A stretch of DNA of 17,255 nucleotides from an uncultured Bacilli bacterium (GTDB lineage: Bacteria > Bacillota_I > Bacilli_A > RF39 > UBA660), in assembly GCA_947629125.1 (NCBI GenBank), contig CANRCO010000015.1, positions 1-17,255 of the forward strand. The letters are read 5' to 3'. Numbering within the stretch: position 1 is the first letter of the stretch; every line of letters starts with the position of its first letter. The notes under the pieces are model-generated. The model was not told the origin of the DNA, did no database searches, and worked only from the letters and a program-made list of their open reading frames with translations. Of this stretch, positions 6,102 to 12,935 are shown in pieces. Both the position numbers and the translations under genes were made by a program.

Positions 6102-7580
6102 ATGGAAAAAAAAGAAATTATTGAATCCATTGCTCGTCGTGGTAATGGTGAGATTTATTTAGGAGTAGTGGGAGCAGTAAGAACAGGAAAAAGTACATTT
6201 ATTAAACGTTTTATCGAAAATTTAGTAGTGCCTAATATTCAAGATGAATATGAAAAAAAGCGTTGTTTAGATGAAATTCCTCAAAGTGCTCAAGGTAAAA
6301 CTATTATGACAACTGAACCTAAATTTGTTCCATCTAATGGGGCTAGTATTGAAATTGACCATTTTTCAACTAATATTAAATTAGTAGATTGTGTTGGTTA
6401 TGTTATTCCTGAAGCTAATGGTTATGAAGATGAAGATGGTAACCCTCGTATGGTAAAAACACCATGGTTTAATGATTCAATTCCTTTTGTAGAAGCAGCA
6501 GAAGTTGGAACCAAAAAGGTTATTGAAGACCATTCAACTATTGGAATTGTAGTTACTACTGATGGTTCTTTTGGCGATATAAAAAGAGAAAGTTATATTG
6601 AAGCAGAAGAAAAAATAATTAGTGAATTAAAAGAAATTGGTAAACCATTTATTATTGTTTTAAACACTGCTCATCCAAATAGTGATGAAGCTAAAAACAT
6701 ATGTAATGATTTAAGAGCGGCTCATGATGTAGCAGTTTTACCAATTAGTGTAGAAAATATGAACGAAAAAGAAATAATGGATATCTTAAAAAATGCTTTA
6801 TATGAATTTCCTGTTTTAGATATTAAAGTTAATATGCCAACCTGGATACATGTTTTACCTAACAATCATTATGTTAAAAAAGAATATATGGATAGAATAA
6901 AAGAAAGTATTGTAAGTGTATCTAAAGTTAAAGATGTTGATTCAATAAACACTCACTTTAGTAATAGTGAATATATATCTAAATCATATATTAGTGAACT
7001 AGACGCTTCAACTGGTACAGTGACAATAAATTTAGAAAGTCCAGCTGAATTATATAACCAAATTTTAAAAGATATTATGGGTGAATCAGTAATGAGTAAA
7101 GCCGGATTGCTTAAAATATTTACCACTTATAAAGAAGGTAAAGAAGAACTTGATGGAATTAAAAGTGCTCTTAAAATGGCTCGTAATACCGGTTATGGAA
7201 TAGTTTATCCATCATTAAAAGATATGGAACTTGATACTCCAGAAATAGTTAAACAAGGTAGTCGTTATGGAGTTAAGTTAAAAGCTAAAGCTACCAGCTT
7301 CCATTTAATGAAAGTTGAAGTTCAATCAACATTTGAACCAATAATCGGTAGTGAATTACAAAGTAAAGAATTGATTAACTATATTATGAAAGATTATGAA
7401 AATGACCCATCTAGTATTTGGAAAAGTGAAATATTTGGTCGCAGTCTAGAAGCAATAGTTCAAGAAGGAATTCAAGCTAAATTATCTATGATGCCTGATA
7501 ATACGCGTTATAAATTAAGTCAAACTGTAACAAAAATTGTCAATAAAGGGTCAAATAATTTAATTGCAATTGTCATTTAA
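6102..7580 (+). CDS. spoIVA: Stage IV sporulation protein A, spore-coat morphogenetic ATPase
   Basis: SpoIVA polymerises on the outer forespore membrane using ATP hydrolysis and forms the basement layer of the spore coat. The protein is 492 residues, the same length as in B. subtilis. It starts MEKKEIIESIARRGNGEIYLG, with Walker A GAVRTGKST (residues 24-32, K30 at the expected place), then TTEPKFVP, LVDCVGY (D96, Walker B-like), VVTTDGSFGDIKRE, and KPFIIVLNTAHP with the NT(A/S)HP nucleotide-specificity motif. The C-terminal third ends NNLIAIVI, matching the family's conserved hydrophobic tail. Start: ATG with GAAAGAGGT 7 nt upstream. Upstream CATAAAAT (6066-6073) resembles the -10 of mother-cell sigma-E promoters (CATACAAT), but I see no convincing -35. 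The HU gene follows, as in Bacillus. No key residue appears lost. Confidence 0.96.
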   Translation: MEKKEIIESIARRGNGEIYLGVVGAVRTGKSTFIKRFIENLVVPNIQDEYEKKRCLDEIPQSAQGKTIMTTEPKFVPSNGASIEIDHFSTNIKLVDCVGYVIPEANGYEDEDGNPRMVKTPWFNDSIPFVEAAEVGTKKVIEDHSTIGIVVTTDGSFGDIKRESYIEAEEKIISELKEIGKPFIIVLNTAHPNSDEAKNICNDLRAAHDVAVLPISVENMNEKEIMDILKNALYEFPVLDIKVNMPTWIHVLPNNHYVKKEYMDRIKESIVSVSKVKDVDSINTHFSNSEYISKSYISELDASTGTVTINLESPAELYNQILKDIMGESVMSKAGLLKIFTTYKEGKEELDGIKSALKMARNTGYGIVYPSLKDMELDTPEIVKQGSRYGVKLKAKATSFHLMKVEVQSTFEPIIGSELQSKELINYIMKDYENDPSSIWKSEIFGRSLEAIVQEGIQAKLSMMPDNTRYKLSQTVTKIVNKGSNNLIAIVI

Positions 7581-7581
7581 A

Positions 7582-7612
7582 AACATTATTTTATAAAAAA
7601 TAGTGTTTTTTT
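7582..7612 (+). terminator. Rho-independent terminator of spoIVA
   Basis: AACATTATTTT pairs with AAAAATAGTGTT (about 11 bp, one G-U) and runs into seven T. It separates the sporulation gene from the constitutive HU gene. Confidence 0.8.
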
Positions 7613-7623
7613 ACTGTTTTTTC

Positions 7624-7652
7624 TTGATTTCTGCTTTATTATTTGCTATGTT
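7624..7652 (+). promoter_or_regulatory. Candidate hbs promoter, followed by a 5' UTR hairpin
   Basis: TTGATT (7624-7629, 4/6), a 17-nt spacer and TATGTT (7647-7652, 4/6). A TATTAT at 7653-7658 could be an alternative -10. Just downstream, TAAGGC/GCCTTA with a 4-nt loop (7660-7675) forms a compact hairpin without a T-run, more like a transcript-stabilising leader element than a terminator. Confidence 0.4.
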
Positions 7653-7704
7653 TATTATGTAAGGCTAACGCCTTAAATAAAAAATTGGGAGGTACATTTT
7701 AAAA

Positions 7705-7977
7705 ATGGGAAAAACAGAATTAGTTGAATTTGTAGCAAATGCTATGGAATGCACTAAAAAAGATGCTGCTGATGCAGTAGATGCTGTAATTGAAGGAATT
7801 ACAGAAGGATTAAAAAAAGAAGGAAAAGTTGCTCTAGTTGGTTTTGGTACTTTCAGTGCTAAAAAAAGAGCTGCTCGTGAAGGAATTAATCCTGCAACAA
7901 AAGAAACTATTAAAATTCCTGCTAAGATGGTTGCATCTTTCAAAGCTGGAAGCAAATTAAAAGACGCTATCAACTAA
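7705..7977 (+). CDS. hbs: DNA-binding protein HU
   Basis: HU is a small basic nucleoid protein that bends DNA as a dimer. The 90 residues are the standard length and show the full family pattern: helical N-terminal half, VALVGFGTF (residues 42-50), the DNA-embracing arm with INPAT (61-65; P63 is the intercalating proline), and the closing IPAKMVASFKAGSKLKDAI. The ribosome site GGGAGGT (7687-7693) lies 11 nt before the ATG, slightly long. The gene sits between two terminators with its own promoter, so it is probably monocistronic and highly expressed. Its GCT/GAA/AAA-rich codon choice fits that. The spoIVA-hbs order matches Bacillus subtilis. Confidence 0.97.
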   Translation: MGKTELVEFVANAMECTKKDAADAVDAVIEGITEGLKKEGKVALVGFGTFSAKKRAAREGINPATKETIKIPAKMVASFKAGSKLKDAIN

Positions 7978-7991
7978 GCTGTCAAAATTTG

Positions 7992-8030
7992 AAAAGTTAG
8001 CATTAAATTGTTAACTTTTTTTCTTTTTTT
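7992..8030 (+). terminator. Rho-independent terminator of hbs
   Basis: AAAGTTAGCA (7993-8002) pairs with TGTTAACTTT (8009-8018, one G-U) around a 6-nt loop, followed by seven T, C and a second run of T. Confidence 0.88.
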
Positions 8031-8039
8031 TGTTATGCT
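8011..8039 (+). promoter_or_regulatory. Candidate promoter for the 8060 membrane-protein gene
   Basis: TTAACT (8011-8016, 4/6), a 17-nt spacer and an extended -10 TGTTATGCT (TATGCT at 8034-8039). It overlaps the hbs terminator. An excellent ribosome site AGGAGG (8046-8051) follows, 8 nt before the ATG. Confidence 0.4.
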
Positions 8040-8059
8040 AATAGTAGGAGGATAATAAA

Positions 8060-9142
8060 ATGGAAAAAATAAATAATCGAACACTACTATTTATTAGTTT
8101 ATTCTTTGTTATAGGCTCATTAATTATATATTCATATACTAAGGTAAGATTAATAGCTATAACAGTTGGTTTATTATTTTTTATTATTTATATATTTAAA
8201 ATTAAATGCAAAATGCGTTTTAAATTTTTAATCTTACTTATATTCATTTTAAGTTTTTATGGTATTGATACAATTATGTCTTATTTAAAAATTCATGAAC
8301 CTATTATTGCGATAAAAACTGATTCTAATAAAAAAGTTACAACATTTAATGGTTTATTTTATCGAGTATATCGTTGTGATAACAAATTAACTTTCGATTA
8401 TTTATATCAAAAAAGTTTTCCTGGTAATGATGAATTATTAAGTGATTTAGATGTTAATAGTTTTTTAAGTAATATTGAACAATCATACAAAAAATACAAA
8501 AATAAATTTGTTAAAATAAGTGGTAAAATTTCAGCAGTTGGAGGTTCAAATATTTTAGAATTAGCCACTTATGAAATTACGCAAGATTCGATTAATGGGC
8601 ATGTTTCTTTTGGTGAAAACTTAAAATTAAAGATATATTTTAAACAAAATTTAGAAACTTTTTATAAAGTATATGATAATGTAACTGTTATTGGTAGAAT
8701 AACTAAACTAGATAAAAATAAAGATGTTTATACTTTAATGATGCATGATAGTACTATTAAAGAAACAGATTTATATGATGATTATGAAATAATTGTTAAT
8801 AATAATCCTAATTGTAATCAAACTTTAATAGATTATACTTCTAATGATGATTTTAAAATTAAAAATTATTGTTTACAAAATATATATATTAAATATGATG
8901 CTGCTAATGTTTATGATTTAAGCTATGTTTTATTAGATAAAAAATTGACTATAAAAGATTTATTAGCTAAGAAAAATAATGAAATAAACGACTATGATAC
9001 TTTATATGAATATGATGATTTCAATATTTTACAATGTCAGGAAAATAAAGATTTAATTATTGGAAGTAAAGATTTAAATTTAACTAGTAACTTATGTCCT
9101 CATGAACAATTAGTAGTTGCAGAAGAAGAAAGTCCAGAATAA
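8060..9142 (+). CDS. Unrecognised membrane protein: three N-terminal helices plus an OB-like domain
   Basis: I do not recognise this 360-residue protein. The first ~76 residues hold three closely spaced hydrophobic segments (about 9-27, 29-48 and 54-76). The remainder is soluble, probably outside the membrane. Residues ~145-240 have the strand pattern of a tRNA_anti-like OB fold, with two parallel phrases, NKFVKISGKIS and YDNVTVIGRIT, flanking the domain. OB domains after membrane helices occur in envelope proteins of unknown function, so nucleic-acid binding should not be assumed. The C-terminal ~100 residues contain scattered cysteines (NPNCNQ, NYCLQN, LQCQEN, LCPHEQ) and an acidic end. The start is clear (AGGAGG 8 nt before the ATG). 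No good terminator follows before the T-box leader. Confidence 0.85.
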   Translation: MEKINNRTLLFISLFFVIGSLIIYSYTKVRLIAITVGLLFFIIYIFKIKCKMRFKFLILLIFILSFYGIDTIMSYLKIHEPIIAIKTDSNKKVTTFNGLFYRVYRCDNKLTFDYLYQKSFPGNDELLSDLDVNSFLSNIEQSYKKYKNKFVKISGKISAVGGSNILELATYEITQDSINGHVSFGENLKLKIYFKQNLETFYKVYDNVTVIGRITKLDKNKDVYTLMMHDSTIKETDLYDDYEIIVNNNPNCNQTLIDYTSNDDFKIKNYCLQNIYIKYDAANVYDLSYVLLDKKLTIKDLLAKKNNEINDYDTLYEYDDFNILQCQENKDLIIGSKDLNLTSNLCPHEQLVVAEEESPE

Positions 9143-9187
9143 ATAATTATTGTATTTAATTAAGTTTTATGATAAATTAAATATGAA

Positions 9188-9389
9188 ATCTGTGATAAAA
9201 GACAAGATTATTAAATATTTTTTAATAGAGAGTTCATGGTTGGTGGAAATGAATAAAAAATTTAATAATTACTACTTTTTAGAGAGTCTAATCAACTTCG
9301 GTTAAAACCCGTTATCGTTAAATTAAGTTAAAATTAAGGATGGTACCGTGTTATAAGCACTCCTTTTAGTAGGAGTGTTTTTTATTTTT
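9188..9389 (+). promoter_or_regulatory. Threonine T-box riboswitch controlling the MBL-thrS operon
   Basis: The leader senses uncharged tRNA(Thr) and opens the operon when threonine is short. The T-box sequence AAGGATGGTACCGTG (9336-9350) fits the AANNNTGGNACCGCG consensus with one change. Stem I starts near GATAAAAGACAAG. ATTATTAAA (9207-9215) pairs with TTTAATAAT (9261-9269), and AAAAG pairs with CTTTT below. The internal loop between them exposes ACT (9271-9273) followed by A: a threonine specifier in the right place. AGAGAG and the GGTTGGTGGAAAT distal loop are present, and AAC-TTCG-GTT may form stem III. AAGGA of the T-box can pair with TCCTT of the terminator to form the antiterminator. 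A weak promoter (TTGTAT 9150, 17 nt, TAAATT 9173) lies upstream. Confidence 0.93.
9356..9389 (+). terminator. Regulated terminator of the T-box leader
   Basis: GCACTCCT (9357-9364) pairs with AGGAGTGT (9371-9378) around TTTAGT, followed by a T-rich tail. Its 5' arm is the partner of the T-box antiterminator, so termination depends on tRNA(Thr) charging. Confidence 0.92.
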
Positions 9390-9404
9390 AGAAAGGAAGA
9401 TTTT

Positions 9405-10031
9405 ATGCAAATAGAGGTGTTTACGCAATCAGCGATTAAGTTAAGTGGTGATAAAATATTTTATTTTGACCCATTTAAAATAATTAAAAATTATAATGAT
9501 GCTGATTATCTATTTATTACTCATGACCATTATGACCATTATGATGAAGAATCAATAAAAAAAGTTATAAATACTAAAACTTTAATTGTTGTACCTAAAA
9601 TTTTAGAAGATAAGGTAAGAAAAATAACTGATAATATTTTAGTGGTTGAACCTAGTAAAGAATACCAAGTATATAACTTTACTTTTCAAACTATACCCGC
9701 TTATAACAAAAGTAAAGACTTTCATCCCAAAGAAAATGGTTATGTAGGTTATTTATTAAATATAGATAAGCAAAGATATTATATTATGGGCGATACCGAT
9801 GTCGTAGAAGAAGCTAAGAAAGTTAAAACTGATATTTGTTTTATACCAATTGGTGGTTATTACACAATGGATGTTTATGAAGCAGCTAATTATATTAATA
9901 GTATTAAACCGCAAAAAGTAATACCTATTCATTATGGTAGTATAATTGGAGATATTAACTTACAAGAAGAATTTAAAAAATTAATTAATAATGATATTAC
10001 AGTAGATATTTATATTAGGGAGGAAAAATAA
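9405..10031 (+). CDS. MBL-fold metal-dependent hydrolase (UlaG/UPF0173-like)
   Basis: This 208-residue cytoplasmic protein has the complete metallo-beta-lactamase metal set: HDHYDH (H40, H42, D44, H45), a His in KDFHPKENG (H107), GDTD (D130) and PIHYGS (H176). The FIPIGGYYTMDVYEA stretch is typical of the UlaG/YtkL (COG2220) group of Zn- or Mn-dependent hydrolases; the substrate cannot be told. Start: the frame extends back to a GTG at 9375, but that codon lies inside the T-box terminator, while ATG 9405 has AAAGGAAG just upstream. The stop overlaps the thrS ATG by one base, so the two are translationally coupled under the same threonine T-box. No role for such a hydrolase in threonine or tRNA metabolism is evident from sequence. 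Confidence 0.93.
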   Translation: MQIEVFTQSAIKLSGDKIFYFDPFKIIKNYNDADYLFITHDHYDHYDEESIKKVINTKTLIVVPKILEDKVRKITDNILVVEPSKEYQVYNFTFQTIPAYNKSKDFHPKENGYVGYLLNIDKQRYYIMGDTDVVEEAKKVKTDICFIPIGGYYTMDVYEAANYINSIKPQKVIPIHYGSIIGDINLQEEFKKLINNDITVDIYIREEK

Positions 10032-11785
10032 TGATAAATATTAAAGAAGATGAAAAATTAAACGTATTAAATCATAGCTGTGCTCATTTAATGGCTCAAG
10101 CAGTTAAACATTTGTATCCAAAGGCTTTATTTTGGGTTGGACCAGTTATTGAAGAAGGCTTTTATTATGATATTGATTTAGGTGATGTCACTTTAACAGA
10201 AGATGATTTACCAGCTATTGAAAAAGAAATGAAAAAATTAGCCAAAGATGGTAAAAGAATTATTCGCAAAGAAATATCTAAACAAGATGCTTTAACTATG
10301 TTTAAAGATGACCCTTATAAAATTGATTTAATTAACCGGATGGATGAGGCAGATACCGTAATAAGTTGCTATACTCAAGGTGACTTTACTGACCTTTGCC
10401 GTGGTCCGCACGTTGAAACAGTAAAAGAATGTAAAAACTTTAAATTATTAAAGGTTAGTGGTGCTTACTGGAAAGGTGATAAAAACAACCATATGTTACA
10501 AAGAATTTATGGTGTATGTTTCCCAACTAGCGAAGAATTAGAAGCTCATTTACAAGAATTAGAAGAACAAAAATTACGTGACCATCGTAAAATTGGTAAA
10601 GAACAAGAATTATTTATGAATGATGAATTAGTTGGTTCAGGTATGCCTTTATGGTTACCAAACGGCGCAATTATTCGTAAACAATTAGAAAATTATATTT
10701 ATGAAAAAGAACAAAAGCTAGGTTATCATCACGTTTATACCCCTTGTGTTGGTACGGTTAATTTATATAAAACTAGTGGCCATTGGGACCATTATCAAGA
10801 GAATATGTTCCCAACTATGAAAGTTGATGAAGAAGAATTTGTTTTACGTCCAATGAATTGTCCGCATCATATGTTGATTTATAAAAATAAAATGCATTCA
10901 TACCGAGATTTACCAATAAGAATCGGAGAATTTGCTACTGATTTTCGATATGAAGCCAGTGGTGCAGTTAAAGGCTTAGAACGTGTTAGATGTATGTGTC
11001 AAAATGATGCCCATATCTTTGTTACGCCAGAACAAATAAAAGACGAATTTAAAAAAGTAGTTAATTTAATTTTAGATGTTTATCGTGATTTTGGTATTAA
11101 AGAATATAAATTTCGTTTGTCATTAAGAGATAAAAACGATAAAGAAAAATATTTTGATGATGATAAAATGTGGGATGAAGCGGAAAATAAATTGCGCGAA
11201 GTTTTAAATGAATTAGATGTTGAATATTTTGAAGCTATCGGCGAAGCAGCTTTTTATGGACCAAAGTTAGATGTTGAAGTAAAACCCGCAGTTGGCAATA
11301 ATGTAACTTTATCAACTTGCCAATTAGACTTCTTATTACCAAGAAGATTTGATTTAAGCTATATCGATAATAAAGGTGAAAAACAAGTTCCTGTAGTTTT
11401 ACACCGAGCTATTTTTGGAACATTTGATAGATTCACAGCTTTCCTAATTGAGGAAACTAAAGGTATCTTCCCATTATGGTTAGCACCAGTTCAAGTAAAT
11501 ATTATTCCAGTTAATAATGATTATCATCTAGAATATGCCCAAAAAATCTATGATTTATTATTAGAAAGTGGTATTCGTCTGGAACTTGATAGTCGTAATG
11601 AAAAATTAAGTTATAAAATGCGCGAAAGCCAAACTCGGAAAATTCCTTATACTTTAATTTTAGGAGATAATGAATTAAATAATCAGCAAATTAGTTATCG
11701 TACTTTCGGTAGTAAAGAAACTACTACTTTAGATATCAAGGAATTTATTAATAAGATTAAATCACAAATTGCTAATAAGGAATAA
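10031..11785 (+). CDS. thrS: Threonyl-tRNA synthetase lacking the N-terminal TGS domain
   Basis: ThrRS charges tRNA(Thr) with threonine. At 584 residues it is about 58 shorter than E. coli ThrRS (642). Alignment of the landmarks puts the whole deficit at the N-terminus, where the TGS domain is absent. The editing domain is intact: HSCAH (H15, H19) and CRGPH (C123, H127), which clear Ser-tRNA(Thr). The class II core has zinc ligands C277 (MNCPHH), H328 and H458, motif 2 FRYEASGAVKGLERVR and motif 3 around HRAIFGTFDRF. FPLWLAPVQ opens the anticodon-binding domain. The ribosome site AGGGAGG lies 7 nt before the ATG, which overlaps the preceding stop. Regulation is by the threonine T-box upstream. 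TGS loss is also seen in mycoplasmas, so it is probably a lineage trait and not damage. Confidence 0.97.
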   Translation: MINIKEDEKLNVLNHSCAHLMAQAVKHLYPKALFWVGPVIEEGFYYDIDLGDVTLTEDDLPAIEKEMKKLAKDGKRIIRKEISKQDALTMFKDDPYKIDLINRMDEADTVISCYTQGDFTDLCRGPHVETVKECKNFKLLKVSGAYWKGDKNNHMLQRIYGVCFPTSEELEAHLQELEEQKLRDHRKIGKEQELFMNDELVGSGMPLWLPNGAIIRKQLENYIYEKEQKLGYHHVYTPCVGTVNLYKTSGHWDHYQENMFPTMKVDEEEFVLRPMNCPHHMLIYKNKMHSYRDLPIRIGEFATDFRYEASGAVKGLERVRCMCQNDAHIFVTPEQIKDEFKKVVNLILDVYRDFGIKEYKFRLSLRDKNDKEKYFDDDKMWDEAENKLREVLNELDVEYFEAIGEAAFYGPKLDVEVKPAVGNNVTLSTCQLDFLLPRRFDLSYIDNKGEKQVPVVLHRAIFGTFDRFTAFLIEETKGIFPLWLAPVQVNIIPVNNDYHLEYAQKIYDLLLESGIRLELDSRNEKLSYKMRESQTRKIPYTLILGDNELNNQQISYRTFGSKETTTLDIKEFINKIKSQIANKE

Positions 11786-11790
11786 ATATT

Positions 11791-12855
11791 ATGAATTTTG
11801 ATTGGTCAGTAATTTATTTAAATTATAATAACAAATTAAAAAATTTAGATTCATACGCTAAAGGAGTAGTTAAAAGTAATAAATTTTTTCCAGTATTTAA
11901 GGAAAATAATCAAGAATTTATCTTTAAACCATTATCAAAAACTAAACCGTTGTGTACACCTTACTTTGCTTATAGTGAGGTGTTTTGGTCAACGGTAATA
12001 AACCAGTATTTTTTAAAAGATACGCCAATATATAAATTAGCTGTTTGTCAAGATATTGAATTAGAATTTCCTAGTAAATACAATAAAGGAACATATGTTG
12101 AATCATTAATTAGACCTGATTCTAAATTAGTTAATTTATATGAAATATGTATAAAATATGCTGATACTAAATTTATTAAAGATTATACTAATTTTTGTGA
12201 AGAATTCTATGATTATACTAAGATTATTAATTCAAAATTTATGAATCAAAGAGATGACCTTAATCAAAAATTATGTTATCAAATTTTATTATCTATTTTA
12301 AAAGCTGACCAAAACTATCATTATGAAAATCCTTTATTTTATGAAAAAAATAATGAAATTATAGATATTGCTCCAATGATTGACCACGAATTTTCCATAT
12401 TCTTTATGCATTTAGATAGTATGTTTTATCATAAATATTATTTATTAAATAAAACATATTATTCTTTAGAAGAACAGCAAAAAGCAAATCTTTTTCTTGA
12501 TGAGTTATTTAAAAAATCAAATGAACTAGCTATTAATTTAGATTTAATTATAAAAAAATACCCCAAATTAACTAAAGATTTTCTAGAAAGATTGAATTGT
12601 TTTATTACTGATTTAAAAAAATATAAAATAATTTTAGAAGACAATAATTTTATAGAACCTTTTAATTCTTTTAATTTTAAAGTAGGTCAAGCATTATACA
12701 AAGAAAATGATATCAATAAAGCTAATGAATTAAAGAAAAATTTAACACAATATAATCCTTCTTTAGAAGAAATTAATGAATTATTAAATGAGGAAATTCT
12801 AAACTATTCAATAAATTTAGAAAATATAATAAATAAAAAATTATTATTACGATAA
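11791..12855 (+). CDS. Hypothetical protein with HipA-kinase-like motifs, co-transcribed with thrS
   Basis: The function of this 354-residue soluble protein is not established. Several features resemble HipA-type kinases: EFIFKPLS (K46) like the ATP-binding lysine strand; a catalytic-loop-like segment KADQNYHYEN (residues 171-180, with D173 and N180), where HipA has D-x4-N; and IAPMIDHE (193-200, D198) like the metal-binding APL(Y/F)D motif. The D-to-N spacing is longer than in HipA, so the match is imperfect. The C-terminal ~150 residues look helical. It starts 5 nt after the thrS stop, with AAGGA inside the thrS end as ribosome site, so it is the third gene of the T-box operon. Since HipA-family kinases phosphorylate aminoacyl-tRNA synthetases, the position is suggestive, but that is inference. 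Confidence 0.85.
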   Translation: MNFDWSVIYLNYNNKLKNLDSYAKGVVKSNKFFPVFKENNQEFIFKPLSKTKPLCTPYFAYSEVFWSTVINQYFLKDTPIYKLAVCQDIELEFPSKYNKGTYVESLIRPDSKLVNLYEICIKYADTKFIKDYTNFCEEFYDYTKIINSKFMNQRDDLNQKLCYQILLSILKADQNYHYENPLFYEKNNEIIDIAPMIDHEFSIFFMHLDSMFYHKYYLLNKTYYSLEEQQKANLFLDELFKKSNELAINLDLIIKKYPKLTKDFLERLNCFITDLKKYKIILEDNNFIEPFNSFNFKVGQALYKENDINKANELKKNLTQYNPSLEEINELLNEEILNYSINLENIINKKLLLR

Positions 12856-12935
12856 TAACTTAATCGGAAAAACTCTAATGTTAAATATTTTAACTTACGA
12901 ATAAGAAATAAAAAAAAATCACGAGGTGTGTAGCA

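Noticed and set aside
7665..7973. 102-codon open frame on the minus strand opposite hbs
   Set aside because: It is the mirror of the HU gene's strongly biased codons. It has no ribosome site, and HU is certain.
9375..9404. GTG at 9375 as the start of the MBL-fold protein
   Set aside because: The codon lies inside the T-box terminator hairpin. ATG 9405 has a proper ribosome site and the family's usual N-terminus.
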